Shown: positions 35,470-48,195, numbered from the stretch's first letter. The stretch: 64,000 nucleotides of DNA from Tetrapyrgos nigripes (GCA_013368315.1 JAACJM010000143.1:62001-126000), one strand, 5' to 3'. The notes: a model not told the origin generated them from the sequence alone. Made by a program: numbers and translations.

Positions 35470-36470
35470 GAGAGGATGGCTAATGCTGTGCAGCTGAGGT
35501 GTCAGACAGGCAGACATTTGGAGAGTCAATATAGGGGCTGGGCAGTCACCTGATGTGTGTGGCAACTTGATGTATATGAGAAAAGTGTAGCTTACATCAT
35601 TCTGGATCTGCTGGTAACATGCCCACGGTCACCTGACCAGTCCACGTCATGCTATAAGGCAAGTACTGTGTTTTTAGAGGTAAAACAATAGGGTTATTTG
35701 TAATAGTGTATATGTGGGAATATTAGGCGTGGCATCATGTGACATATGTCAAATTCTTGGGATTAGTCATATGAAGGAGTGTGGGTAGTGTCAGGTGACC
35801 AGCTGTCTTCCCTGAAGCTATAAGGCAAATACTGTGTTTTTAGAGGTAAAACAATAGGGTTATTTGTAATAGTGTATATGTGGGAATATTAGGCGTGGCA
35901 TCATGTGACATATGTCAAATTCTTGGGATTAGTCATATGAAGGAGTGTGGGTAGTGTCAGGTGACCAGCTGTCTTCCCTGAATTACTAATAGCATGACAA
36001 GCATGACAGTTTTTTTTTTTAAGTCTCCAACCCTAACCCTAAACCAACCATAATATGTTCAGCGAGTCTTAAAGCAGTATCCTACCAATTTACATGATGA
36101 TCAGAGCTGATTGCATGCAATGGCCTGACTAATGCTGTGCAGCTGAGGTGTCAGATAGGCAGACATTTGGAGAGTCAATATAGTGGCTGGGCAGTCACCT
36201 GATGTGTGTGGCAACTTGAGGTGTATTAGAAAAATGTAGCTTACATCATTCTGGATCTGCTGGTAACATGCCCATGGTCACCTGACCAGTCCACGTCATG
36301 CTATAAGGCAAATACTATGTTTTTAAAGGTAAAACAATAGGGTTATTTGTAATAGTGTATGTGTGGGAATATTAGGCATGGTGTCATGTGACATATGTCA
36401 AATTCTTGCAATTAGTCATATCAAGGAGTGTGGGTAGTGTCAGGTGACCAGCTGTCTTCCCTGAATGATT
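35470..36470 (+). repeat. Duplicated block with three copies of a 165-bp unit
   Basis: A unit beginning GCTATAAGGCAAATACT (one copy GCAAGTACT) and ending CAGCTGTCTTCCCTGAA occurs at about 35651-35815, 35816-35982 and 36299-36465. A longer leader, GGCTAATGCTGTGCAGCTGA onward, precedes the first (35477) and third (36128) copies. Telomere-like CCCTAACCCTAAACC sits at 36032. Confidence 0.75.
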
Positions 36471-37100
36471 TCCATAGTTTGTATTGGTAAAAGTTCAGGG
36501 AATCACAGCTCGTCAGAACTGAGCTGGAGATGTTTAGGTGAGGTGACAGTAGAATAAGGCAAGGTCCATATGATCAGACCAGACTAGAGTAAGGATACAG
36601 GACAAATATCCTACACTATATATACTACTTTGTGAATAATGTCCATGTTTCTAAAGGAATGAACCAAATAAGTATCAACACAATAAATCAAGGTCCTATG
36701 ATGAAGTGATAAATGACCCAGCTTAGAAGAAGTTGACCTCCTTAGGGAAAAGTGGGTAGCTGAGGGTTTTTAGAATAAGGAACAAGAGGTTTCTGACACC
36801 TAACTGAAAAGTGACAAGACAAGCTGATGGACAGGAGAAGATGCTGTGCTGACATTGCCGCTTTCTGAAATGGGAAATGGGCAGTGGAACAGTGATGCTG
36901 GGGCCATGAGAAGAGGTCCAGGAGGTGCTGGATTTTTTAAAATCATGTGCAAGCAGAGTGCTTTAATAAAAGTGCCTATGGTTGATCCATAGGTTTTATA
37001 AAATGTCAATTTTTATATATTTTTATAAAAATGCATGTCATGGCCTGCAGAAAAGGACCAGTGTCACATCACACTGAAAATGTTCAGGAGTCTCAGAAAG
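36471..37100. other. Spacer, no gene recognised
   Basis: No convincing coding signal or repeat was seen. Confidence 0.4.
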
Positions 37101-37760
37101 GTCTCGACAAACCCTAAGCATGATGACAGTGGTCCAATGGTCCATTGTCCAGGGGGGGGGGGCATAAGTTGCCTCGCTGTGCTCCGATCAGCCCAGGTCC
37201 ACCACCAACATGGAGCCACTGTCCAGGAGGGGGGGTTCCCATCCACAAAAAGTTCCCATGGTCCTCCAACACTGACTTTATGGCCCAATGCCCCCTTTCA
37301 CCAGGGGGGGCCATAAGTCAGCTTGCTGTGCTCTGATCAGTCCAGGTCTACCACCAACATGGAGCCACTGTCCAGGAGGGGGGGTTCACACCCACAAAAA
37401 GTTCACATGCTCCTCCAACACTGACTTTATGGCCAATTTTCATACCTCCTGCCCCCATTCACCAGGGAGGGGCCATAAGTCAGCTTGCTGTGCTCTGATC
37501 AGCCCAGGTCCACCACCAACATGGAGCCACTGTCCAGGAGGGGGGGGTTCCTACCCAAAAAAAGTTCCCACAGTCCTCCAACACTGACTTTATGGCCATT
37601 ACTCCACACAAAGTTCCCACAGTCCTTTAACACTAAATTTATGGCCAATTTCCATATCCCTGCTCCCATCCAGGGCTCCAATCAGCTTGGATCCACCACC
37701 AACATGACCATTCCTGCCCCACACAAAGTTCCCACAGTCCTCCCAACACTGACTTTATGG
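37100..37760 (+). repeat. Minisatellite of about 165-bp units
   Basis: Units share CATGGAGCCACTGTCCAGGA, a run of G, a CCACAAAAAGTTC block and CCAACACTGACTTTATGGCC. Starts of the first word are near 37208, 37359 and 37520, with decayed units before and after. Frames across the region follow the repeat and are not genes. Confidence 0.75.
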
Positions 37761-38072
37761 CCTCTGCCCACCCACAACTTAGCTCTGCAACACCACCTTA
37801 CTTAACTCTATTTGTTCTTATTTATTTCAGATTCCCTGTTTTTGTCCTTGCATCATCATATTTGTTTCAATTTACTCCTTTTGTTGTCATTGTACATTTC
37901 AGGGAGAAGGAATCCCTGCCTATGCCAAGTTCCCACAGTCTCCTGACACTGGCTTTATTCCTTCACAGCTCTACCTACTGTTCCAGTTCCAGGAGGAAAG
38001 GAGGAGGTTTCCTGCCCACAGCCAAGTTCCCACAGTCACTGACACCAACTTTATAGCTGATCCAAGTTCCTC

Positions 38073-38410
38073 TTGTCAATTGAGACTGATGGATACCCCC
38101 CCAATTCACAAAAGGATGTCATTGACCAGCTTCAACATACTGTAGACCCAAACTCAAAAATCATTGGGAGGCCTGATTTTTTTTGGTTACATTGCAGATA
38201 TGGGATCATTGTGGAGGACAAAATCTGCAACAAAGGAAAGGCAAAACAACAGCTCCAGCAATACATGATGGATTTCTATTTCTAGGCATGATGCTCATTT
38301 TGGAAAGGAAAGGTTTACATGTTTCTCAGAATGGGGAAGTGAAGGGGGCACAGAGAAAAATCTGGTTTTCCCCCCACTGGATGGGTTTGTGCACAAGCAA
38401 CAACAATTGA
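38073..38410 (+). pseudogene. PD-(D/E)XK nuclease remnant (copy 3)
   Basis: Two overlapping frames together show the same motif order as 19531-20573: IIGRPDFFW, then IIVEDKI, then AKQQLQQYM (QxxxY), FLGMMLI and KIWFSP. The frame changes after DFYF at about 38285. The upstream half with NWYCP and RPQWTY is missing. It is on the plus strand and no adjacent partner gene is seen. Confidence 0.6.
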
Positions 38411-39429
38411 CTAATGTATATAATGGCTCAGACATTGCATTATGGTTTTTCAGCAAAGTATCTTGTGTTGACGTATCCTTGTGGGACAGCATCAGTGTCA
38501 CTCAGGCTCAAGCTGCAGCTTCAAGGTGATCTTTTAGTATCAAGGATCCAGAAGAAGGGAGAGAGTGGAACTCCTGGCTCAGACCTCAATTCACAAAACA
38601 GGGCTTTTATATTTCCTCTGCTATGAACAAGGCAAGTAAGGCTAGTGAGGGTAGTAAGAGTTAAAGTGACAAAGGTACTAGAAGGTCCTTTTGTATCTAC
38701 AGATATGGGAATATGGGAAGTAATACTATAAAGGACCCCTAATCAGGTAATCCACTAGAATGAAGTGTATGCAAAGAAATCAAGAATTGTGAGATTAATA
38801 AAGAATCACAGGTGCATAAAATTCAGGAAGGAGTAGACATGGACATAGATTCATTCATAGAAGTAGCATTTGTCACTGAATAATCAATTTGAAATAGATA
38901 ACTTAATCAAACATATGAGGGACCCACTTTGACCCTTCAAGTCCAGCCCCCCCCCCCCCCAGAGGCCATGTGACAAGGTCTAGCTCACCTCCCAGTATCA
39001 ATGCACTCAAGCCCAAGTCAGTATGTTGACCCTTGCATTGGGCAACCAAATTACAATGGCATCAGAGAGATAGTGAGCTTGTGGGTGGCTCATACTTATA
39101 ACTCAATTGACAAAATTGGGGAGCCACAGTGCTATTCCAGTGACTGAGAGCACTATGAAGGTGTTCAAAGTTTTCTTCAATTTAGAAGCCCAAAAATTTG
39201 ATCATTCATAGGAGTTGATTTTTCCAATGATGAAATATCATGCTGACTCAGTGGCTCTCCCCCTCTGAAGAAGGAGAATCAGAATCAGAAGAATATTCAG
39301 GTTCAGAAGAAGAATACTCAGGTCTGGAATCAGAGAAACTGTTCTTCCCTTCTGAAGTCAAAGACTCAGTAGTATGTTGTCCAGATTGAGAATGAGAATT
39401 TAGATGTTGACCCACAACTCTGGACCAAG
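38411..39429. other. Spacer with a poly-C run
   Basis: A run of about 15 C lies at 38946-38960. No gene is recognised. Confidence 0.4.
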
Positions 39430-39687
39430 AAATCTACAAGGCCAAATGAAATGAGTGTCAAGATCATTGGTACACTTAATAACAAACCACCCAAGTCACA
39501 CAAAGACAAGATTGATTGAGAATAGAGAGATAGATAGAGAGCTAGAGTAAGTTGACTGTGCTCTACACTGCATAGTATTAGTACGGAGCAGAGATGATGT
39601 GAATGAACTAAAGGACTAACTAGAATGTCGAGTGGTTTATATAGAAGAACAATGAATAAGTGATAGGAACAAGATAGGAGAAATAGG
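39430..39687 (-). repeat. Solo LTR fragment of the gypsy family
   Basis: The reverse strand matches the LTR at 5560-5805 (shared words include CTATTCATTGTTCTTCTATA-like sequence and GTGTGACTTGGGTGGTTTG). No gypsy internal sequence is next to it. It sits against the 3' side of the broken nuclease gene copy 2. Confidence 0.65.
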
Positions 39688-40135
39688 TCTTTGGTGGGTG
39701 GCTGGTAGGACCATTGGGGACATAGTCTAAAGCCAAGGTATAAAGGGCAATACCAGCACAGGTACCCGGTCATGATGGCGTCCACTTTGCTTTCATACTT
39801 TAGATGACCTTCAGATGACTGGTGCACTGTCTGAGACTGAGCGGGTTCCCATTTTGCTTTGGAGATCCAGTCATGCAGATAACCAGTGGTAGACTCCTGC
39901 TCGAAGATGGTCTGATTTGGCAGGTCATTTTAAGCTTAACAGAACAGAAAGGTTGGTGACATATGGTCTTGGCGAAGTCCTCAACCTGTCTGGCAAATGA
40001 CAGTACATTGTTATTTCACGTGTCTGACTCCTAGGTAAAGTTGATGATAGATTTTCATACTGAAGAAGATAAAAAGCTCACATGAAATTGTTTTGCAAAT
40101 CCAATCAACTTCTCGCTAATGCTCAGGATGTACAT
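39688..40135 (-). pseudogene. Nuclease gene copy 2, cut by the LTR fragment
   Basis: ATG at 40135 opens MYILSISEKLIGF, like the first exon of 19531-20573, and an intron-like GTGAGC...CTAG follows. Further down the minus strand are WISKAKWEPAQ, GYLCWYCPLYLG and LCPQWSYQP, matching NWYCPGDQ and VRPQWTY. Frames change and a stop occurs in the second exon region. Similarity ends at 39687, where LTR sequence starts; the PD...ExK part is absent. The start lies 134 bp from the divergent partner gene at 40270. Confidence 0.6.
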
Positions 40136-40269
40136 CGTGAACAGACGAGGATGGCTTCGGTGCAGACTCCAGAGTTGCAACCTCAATGCAACCTCAAGGA
40201 TTGACCCGGCACATGTTTGAGGCAGTCTCAGGATGGGCACGCGATGTTTAAAGCACTCAGTCTTGAACC

Positions 40270-40794
40270 ATGACCTCGCACAACTCCATTGACATGCCCC
40301 TCCCAATTCCTTTCCTGTTTGGCATGGCCCTCACTTTTGCTCAGCTCGACATGCTCGCAAGACACTATTTCGGAAATGAATTTATGGAAGGAACTTGCGA
40401 GGGTGACCCTGCTTATGCTTTTGACCAGTTCTGGCTGGACTGTGGTGTCGACAAATCTATTATCGAAATACCAGATGAACATGGCCCAACCCGCTATCTT
40501 TACGTTCTGAAAGTGCTATGCTCCACTGATGGCGAACCTCCCGAAACAACCTTTGATACTCAGCTTTTAACAACGAAGATTTGGCGGAAACTTGGAGAGC
40601 CTGACATTTGGAAAAATGTTGATGTGATCTGTGCATCGTGGTGTGAGGGACTTGGTATCTTAGATGAGTCTTCTTTGTAGCTTTATACATATCATTCTGT
40701 ACTAACCAGACATACAAAACCAGACTGGCTTTACCCAAAGATGTACCAGGCTATGCAGAAGTTGGAGCAAGGTCCTGAAAAGAGAAGCAACTGA
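40270..40794 (+). CDS. Small partner protein, copy 2
   Basis: ATG 40270 opens MTSHNSIDMPLPIPFLFG, followed by ALTFAQLDMLARHYFGNEF, GDPAYAFDQFW, RYLYVLKVLCSTDGEPPET and IWKNVDVICASW. The frame stops at 40678-40680 (136 residues) unless a 33-bp intron (40677-40709) is removed, which then adds HTKPDWLYPKM and ends at 40794 (163 residues). That intron is short for this genome, so the gene may be in decay. Closest in the window to copy 3. Function unknown; the neighbouring nuclease copy is dead, which would leave this partner alone. Confidence 0.55.
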
Positions 40795-40939
40795 TACCAT
40801 GACCCCGAGGTAAGCTGCTATTCTTGCATCGCTTTCTACATGCTCTATTCCCTGTTACGCTGCTGATGTCGTTTTCATTTCAGGCTATCTGCCCTGTACA
40901 TTCCGCGTTATACCTTACATGACATTCCCGCTATGTCTA

Positions 40940-41215
40940 CTGTACTATCCCAATCAATTCACGACGGGGTTGTGACTGTGACCCTGTCTCGCGAATATTT
41001 TTTTCGCGATTCTAGCTGAGTGACCTGTGAAAGAGGAAATTTTTCGCAAAATTCGTGAAATTTTGACCTTTTTATAGCTGTTTTTGGTAGATTTTTAGTG
41101 ACATTTCAGTTGTCCCTTTCGCAAATGGGCCTCTGTGACCATGGACAGCTCAGGAAAATTCGTGAATTTTTGGGGGCCGTGACGCGTGACTCGCGAATTG
41201 ATTGAAATAGTACAG
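40940..41215. mobile_element. MITE, 276 bp, TA target duplication
   Basis: The ends are CTGTACTATCCCAATCAATT at 40940 and its inverted match ending AATAGTACAG at 41215, each flanked by TA (40938-40939 and 41216-41217). Inside are several CGCGAAT/ATTCGTGAA words. There is no coding capacity, consistent with a non-autonomous Tc1/mariner-type element. Confidence 0.75.
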
Positions 41216-41217
41216 TA

Positions 41218-44200
41218 TACCATTACACTTTTTATGTAGACCTCATCATAAGCGGAATATAATCTATACTAGTACGCATCCAATTCAAGCACTTTTGCTT
41301 CAGCCCTACCCGCCGTATTAGCATTAATTGGAGTTGTTCCTCTTGTGCTCAGGTCTATGCATGCAGCGCACCTTTCTCTCCTCGACTTAATGCTGCTAAT
41401 TACTGCTCTCCAAGTGCAACAGTCTCGTCTTCATTTATAGATATTAAAGTCAGCTCTGTTTCCTTACACGATCTGTCTGCTGAGAGGTATTGCAGGTAGA
41501 AGTAGTCCCAGGTGCATCTCAGGCATTTATTGTGTTCCTATACATACTTATCCTTATTTAGCTCTAGTCATCGACCTGCATTTCTCAGAAAACGACATCC
41601 AATCCAACCCTCCCTCAACATCATCGTCCAGCCATTTTTTTTTACCCCTTCGTCCGATATGATCATGCGTACGAACTTGAATATTCAAACCAGCTCATTT
41701 TGCGCTGCAGACTATCAAGGTATGCGCTCGTTGTCTTCCCACATGGGTCACAAGACCCACTCCACTGCCTTTTCCTCCACTACATTCTCTCATATATACG
41801 GCTTCTGGTTCATTTCCAACCCTTCCTAGTCTTCAAGACTATGTCTGGGTAACTCAATGATGCACACCACCATTCCACCATTGTCCCATGGCTTTCTCCT
41901 ACCACCACCACCCAAGATACTGTAACAGCCTTGACATGGTGTTGACACCACCTACACTCCTTCTCCACTCTATCACCGTCAGCATTCCATTTCCAAGATG
42001 ACCTCATAAAGTCAGCCTTTCACTGAAACCACCACCACCAGCTATCTCCCTTATACTAACCTTGGACTGATTTCCTGCAAATTCGATGATGCCGGATTCG
42101 ATTCCGAGGTCTCCAAAAACTCTCAAGTTAACGCTGGACGTGAAAGAGGTGACACCTCGGCCTCATTAGCAGTCCAATAGCAAGACACGCGCTGGTTCTA
42201 TTCAGACAACGGTGATGGTGATGACTATAAGGGTGGCCACGGCCACAATCTTACCCACCTGAGCTCAAGTCATCGTACTGGATCATAATGTCATCTTCCT
42301 AGCTATCAGGTGTGTACTATACAAACCTATCATTCGTCTCATCGCTCTATCTGACTTCCTACAGACAGCATACATACCCTCAAGATACTCCGGTTCTCAC
42401 TCTCATTTAGCGTCTATATCTTCAATGTGAGTCTACTTCTCCATCTATGAAAAACTCCAATTTAACTCACACCAAAGCTAACTCTTCCTGACTTCTCCAC
42501 CATTAGAGGCCTTCACACAATGACGACAATCCACATCCATCTCATATTACCCTTGCTCCTCAAAATCAAACCAAAGCTCTGTCTCACTCGTGAAGTAGGG
42601 TCAATTTGGATGGATTTCGGTGAATCCTTCTTTCTCTTATTCTTATGTACTTTTGCCTAGTACTCATTACTCCATAATCCTGTCTCTCAAGTCATCCAGC
42701 TACTTGTCCACACACTCCCTTCTGTACTTTAACCTTCCTCGTATTCCTCACCCCACTGGGTACAACTCACGCTCACCATGGACATGCCCATTGAAGCTTT
42801 GCTTCATATATCATACACGAATCGGAATTGCCGCTCTCCCCAAAGGATGACCGTTCACTTATCATCTCAAGTCCAGCGAAATTATCCCAAGAGGGCATCT
42901 GAGCTGTCACTGTCGGAGTAGGTATTCTGACATTTGGATATGTGTGGGTATAAAAGAGTAACAAGGTAAGACTTGTATAAATTTTGCTCTTTCTTTTTAT
43001 TAGTCTTCTAAATTTTTTAGAGGATACTTTTATCTCAGATTACTTACTCACAAAAGGTTACTTCCATATTCGCAGGCTCTCCTGACTCCTGTCCAGCCTA
43101 GCGCTCTCCAATGGCAATGACTTATCCACCTTCATCTTTCATCTCCCCGCCACTGCAATTCGTTTCGATACATTGGACGACTCATACACATACTGTAACT
43201 GTACAGTGTGGAGCTTTTGTTTTTTTACTTATTTTGGAGGATGCATTGGAGAAGAGGATGGATAAAGCGATTAATAGGGAGGTTAAGGAGATTGGGGATG
43301 AGACATTTTCGGAGTATTGATTTTTCAGGTGAGTTCATTGCTACGGTATTTTCTCGAGGATTGAAGATGTTGACCTGCATGATTTGGTACTGCAGATAAG
43401 TCGTCATGGATCATTGGATTAGAAAAATCTTCTGGCTGCGAGGATATGGTAAGACTTTATATGTACTACAATCCTGCTTACTTCCTGTACTCGTTCATTA
43501 ATTTCAACCATTCACACACACTGCCTTGATCCTAAGCTTCTCCGTATACATCTGAACTCAACACCGCGATATATACGCATGTCTCGAAGAAGAGATCACT
43601 GAGGGAGTGGGGAATTCTCTGTATTTATGGCTAGGGATACCTCGTGGATGCAGCATTCTTGCTGCCTAGTATATCGTTGGTACTGTTAATATGGAAGGCA
43701 AACAGCTGATAGTACTTCACTTGGAGTACACGAATGGTTAGCTTTCCGCCCAGGGTGGGAATATGGTTTAAGCTCAGGATTATAGAGAGTGTACTTCAGG
43801 AGACCAACTGAGCTTGAGCTGCAATTCTGTATGATTAAGTAGTGAATTTGAACCTATACCGTTCATCAAAGAAAAAAACTCATACACTTTTTCTCTGAAA
43901 CGTAGCTGGATTTGAAGAGCTTCAATAGAAGCCTTAGCATACAAGCAGTAGTTACAGAGCAGTAGTGTATCTTAACCCTTGCATGAGAGAGTAAGTAGCT
44001 GGCGTGGTACATGGAGGACCGATGTGAAAGCGCTTGATCTCAACACAACCAAACAAACACATCTCTCTCTTAATGCTCATGCAGAATCGATAGACCAGGA
44101 AGGTCCTACTCTCTCTCTGATGCAAAGTCTTCCCTTATAACTCCCAGAAGTCATTACCCCATTTCCTGTTTCTCTCTGTTCACCGAGATCCATACCACAT

Positions 44201-44750
44201 ATCCGAAAATTTGAAATAACCAGGGCAACCTCCTGTTTACAGTGACACTGGGGTTATATGTTTTTTGGTGGAGGAAGGACTGAAAGATTTACAAGTGATG
44301 AAGAAGATGTTGTCTACGCCTTCAGGGTCAGCTTTGAAGGAATATATGTGGGGTGTCAGCTTTGAGGGCAGGGGAGGTGAGTGCTTGGATCCTTCATGTT
44401 GAGGTCATTCTTGGCTGATGGGCTAAGCAGGGTTCTAGGGAAGATAGGGAAGATTCTCATCCACTGGCGTATCCATTTGCCTAAACTGCTTCTTCTCAAC
44501 ACTGTGGCATTTGTACCGCAGTCTATCTCGACCAACATGCTATCCGACCCTACGCTCTACTCTGGTTCACCAAAGATCCCCTCGTCCGTGGTCTAGTCAT
44601 TTGCTCCCGTCCTCCTTCCATCAAATTTTTGGTGCCCACTCCAGTTCCTATTTCATCTACCGCACTCGCACCCTCTCTCCTTCCAATTGTCCCTACTGCT
44701 CAATAGTACTCAATGACCACCCTACTTGTCTACATCCCACCCAACGAATC
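41218..44750. other. Gene-poor stretch
   Basis: I see only short frames without known motifs (for example 43111-43320, with a charged LEDALEKRMDKAINREV helix-like stretch). None has supporting splice or family evidence. Confidence 0.4.
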
Positions 44751-45434
44751 ATGGTGGACACCCGGGAAATTGTCTCTTTCTACCCATGGGGTCACCTCGT
44801 ACCTCAAATCTTCACTAACCAGCTTCGTACCGAGGAAGGTGGTGAAGGATTGGATATCCGACCTTCCATTGCAGTTACATGTGCGCATATCAAGTTGAGC
44901 AAGTTGGATGAGACTGTGAGGAGATGGGAGATTGACGTGGATGGGAAGATTGTGATGAAGACTCGTCTGGTGAAGAGGGAGGATGGGGGTATGGATGGGG
45001 GTGTTGATCCTGGGATGGAGGTTGCTGTGACTAAGGTGGTGGTAGAGCCCATTTCATATTTGACTGGTGTAGCTTAAGAGGTTTGGGATGTGAGTCAACT
45101 CTTCTTCTCCATTATCTTTCACTCATTTTTGTCTCATTTCCCTATTTAGCCCTCTACAATTCTAAAACCCTCCTCGGTCAATCCCTCTTGGTGGAAACCA
45201 GCAGAATATACCCTGAGCTCATTACCTGACCTGACATCAAAACCTTCCTTCCCCCAATCGCTAACTTTATCAACATTGTTCTCCTCTTCTCCTCTTCACC
45301 CAATGTACATGTTACTCCCTGAGTCCACAACGAATGCAATGGAAGCGGTGTCTTTGGGAGTGATGTAAACCGTACTTGGTGTATGCAATGGAGGAGTGTA
45401 TTCGGATGGCGCAGGGTGTTCAGGTGGATATCTA
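44751..45434 (+). pseudogene. URC1-like GTP cyclohydrolase II family pseudogene
   Basis: The frame from about 44751 reads DTREIVSFYPWGHLVPQIF, then DIRPSIAVTCAHIKLSKLDE, then VAVTKVVVEPISYLTGVA: the N-terminal domain found in fungal Urc1-type proteins of uracil catabolism. A one-base shift at about 45074 is needed to continue KRFGM. Past an intron-like gap comes LLVETSRIYPELIT-stop-PDIKTFLPPI, then stop-VHNECNGSGVFGSDV, and, in another frame, YLVYAMEECIRMAQGV. The family motif is RVHDECNGSDVFGSDxCxCRP; here both zinc-binding Cys positions are lost. The two TGA stops stand where the family has Arg. The gene is dead. Confidence 0.7.
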
Positions 45435-47139
45435 TATTCTATATTCTATATAGAATGCAACTACCCGTGTGAGGATTTCGACGGCTAATTAACTGAGTAA
45501 GGCACAAAGTCACGTGATCTGCGCAGCCTTCCGACGGAAACACGGCCGTGCCTTACTGCCGCTATTTCTGTTGAGGCCACGCGATGTACATACTGGCGCG
45601 TGCAAACTACAAACCTAAACTTATGAAACCTAAACATCTGCCTCATGTCCACAAACTTTTGTCTATGTAGTGTGACTTGGACACTTTCTGTGTCTTTGCT
45701 CTACTTCTAAAGCTATATTGAGGTACCAGAGAGCCTCAACTGTGGTACATGTAAGACTGATTTATGAATCAATGACTGCCTCAATTACTGACTCTGTGCA
45801 TCTCAGAGGTGCATTTTCAATGTGAATATTCCCAGACCAAACTCTTCAAGAACAAACTTTTTCTCTTTCCCTTTTCCTCTGACCCAGTCTATAGTACTGT
45901 AATAAGCCCCTGTCTGTCTGTTTTCCCAGGCAAACTTTACTACCTATATTCCACAGCATACATGCTACATACCTCAAAAAATATAGCAAAAAGGTCCCTG
46001 TAAAATATATGAAGATGTAGATAGCTCAAAAAAGCCTTAGATTCCACCATACTGAGGTCAACTATTAGTAAATTGTAAGAAAGCATACTTTCCTCAGGTG
46101 ACTGTATGCAAGAGAAGGAGAATGAGGAAGGGTGTCTGGAATTTTGTTATCATAGTTAACTAATAATGATGGAGGAAGATTTGGAGGTGTGAGTGGGAGG
46201 ATGTGGGTAGATATCAGGGTGGGGGTGGGGGTGGCTGATAGTATCCTTGCACATCCTCAATGGTAAGTATGTAATGTACACCATATGTATGATAAAAATG
46301 TGAAATAGTGGCAGGGGTAGTATAATCTCAGTAAGTCTGGCCTGGCTTTGGCACATAACATCCTCAACACTAATGCACAGAATTTTTCAAATTTTAATGA
46401 CTATGAAGGACAGTACAGAGTATATATACTTCCTGTGTTTTGAGAGGACTGAAACTAAACCAATGTAGGCTTGAACCAAGTTCTCAAAAACTAATGCTTA
46501 TAATAACCATGTATATACCCTTTTTCAAGGTGTGCAGTGCCGAGTGAGGGAAGTCCAGAGCTTAATAAAAAAGAGTGAGAGCTGAAGGTCCAAGTGGATT
46601 ATAACCTGAATTGGTTAGAACGAGAAGATGGTGCTGTGATGTCACTAATGGCCATACCCCAACCATATCCGTTTTTGAGGTGTGTAGCACCAAGTGAGTC
46701 CTCATAATAAGTAAGCCTGTATATATACCCCCATTATCGAGAACGAGGCGGCAGCTGAGTGAGCGGGGTCCAGGGGCGCAGCCCCAGCGAGCTGTGAATC
46801 TGTGCTGTAGGCAGGTGCGAGCGATAGCGAGTCATCGTGCCAAAGGCACAGGTTCACAGCTCGTGGTTAAGGATGGGAAGAAGGGTGTGGGTGTTGTGGT
46901 TTACTTCCAATAAGGAGGGAGGGCGTTGGGAGAGGTGACCAACTACTTGGTGTACAACTTGACTGTAATCACTTTGCTTCTTAATGCTCTTTACTCAACT
47001 AACGACGTCTCTTTTTCGTCCATTCCATTTTTATACAAGCCCTCATGCCAGACGTCTTACATTGGCTCGGTATCAGCGTCAACGGGCGTGGATCTGTAGG
47101 TGCAGGTGGAAACAAGAGAGGACATCAGTAATTTCCCAA
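45435..47139. other. Spacer with a strong hairpin
   Basis: At 46788-46863 CGAGCTGTGAATCTGTGC pairs with GCACAGGTTCACAGCTCG (one mismatch) around a loop of about 40 bases. This GC-rich piece stands out from its AT-rich surroundings. It could be a small structured RNA or a remnant of a mobile element. No genes are recognised. Confidence 0.45.
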
Positions 47140-48195
47140 ATTTATGGGCGCATGGGCGCATAGCAGCCATGCATGCCATACATGCCCATACAAAAATTTT
47201 CTGATCCGCCCCATACACTCTGCTAAATCTCCGTACACTCCCATACAGAAGAGTTTAGCGAGTGGTGCCTGAGGTTCCGGGACCAAGGTCGCGGTCACGT
47301 GAACGGTTGAAGCGGAGTTTGAAAGAACTTCTGTTGATTTGCTTTTTCAAGTTTTTGCGTCTGCCTTACTCTCAACCACCACGTCACCATCCACTAATGT
47401 CTCTACCTCGCGTTCCCTCCATTCTCTCCCTCTTTTTCTGCCTGCCCACGTTTACCTGCACTGCTACTCTATCACAGGTATGTAAGTGTTTACACCGAGC
47501 TTGTCATTGCAGACTCCGAGCGGCAGTGCATCAGTGACAGATATTTTCCCGGTAAGTATCTGACTAGCTCTGCAATGAACGGGTACTGACATCTGTTTCA
47601 CTGTTCGCTTTGGCTAGGTCTTGTAGTGTCATGGGCTAGCTTCGAGAGCAAGAGTTGATTGGATTTCGGGAAGTGGAATGAGGTGAGTATGGTACATTCG
47701 CTTTCGATGCATATCCTTGACTGATTTCTATTGCTGTTATCCAGGATCCTCTGTATCGTTCTTCGTTGAGTGTGGTTCAGTCTCGGTAAGTCCTCTCTTT
47801 GTTGTAAACTGCCTTCTCAATGTATACCTATATCATCCTTACAATCCTTTCATTGGGATTAGTGCTCGTCCTCATCTTCCTCTTTTCTCATATGTAGCAT
47901 ATTAATTATATTCTCCTACATGCTGTACTAGATACTAGATAGAATCTGATAATATGGATATTGTTTTTCATACCTAATTTGTTGACATCTGTGAGGTGTA
48001 TGGCATGTATGGAGGTGTATGGACGATGCAAAAAGCAGGCAATTTGAGGTGCATGGGGCGTATGGGGCAGATTAGCCGACGCCATACATGTGTATGGGAC
48101 TTACGCGTGCCCCCCAATTCCCATACATGGATGGCGGCCACATGGCTGTATGGCCCCATACGCGCCCATGCGCTCCATACGCCTGGAGAAAATAC
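47140..48195. mobile_element. Possible transposon with CCATAC-rich inverted ends
   Basis: The left end (about 47142-47252) contains ATGGGCGCATGGGCGCATAG and several CCCATAC words. The right end (about 47990-48190) holds many GTATGG and CCATAC words, ending CGCGCCCATGCGCTCCATAC. Left and right share GCGCATGGGCGC in inverted form. I could not define a target duplication, and internal frames show no transposase motif. Confidence 0.4.

Noticed and set aside
37035..37805. Overlapping frames with GGGG/PPP-rich peptides
   Set aside because: They follow the 165-bp minisatellite in all frames and strands.
42080..42105. tRNA-like T-arm (GGATTCGATTCC)
   Set aside because: The flanking bases do not form the five-pair stem and no cloverleaf could be drawn.
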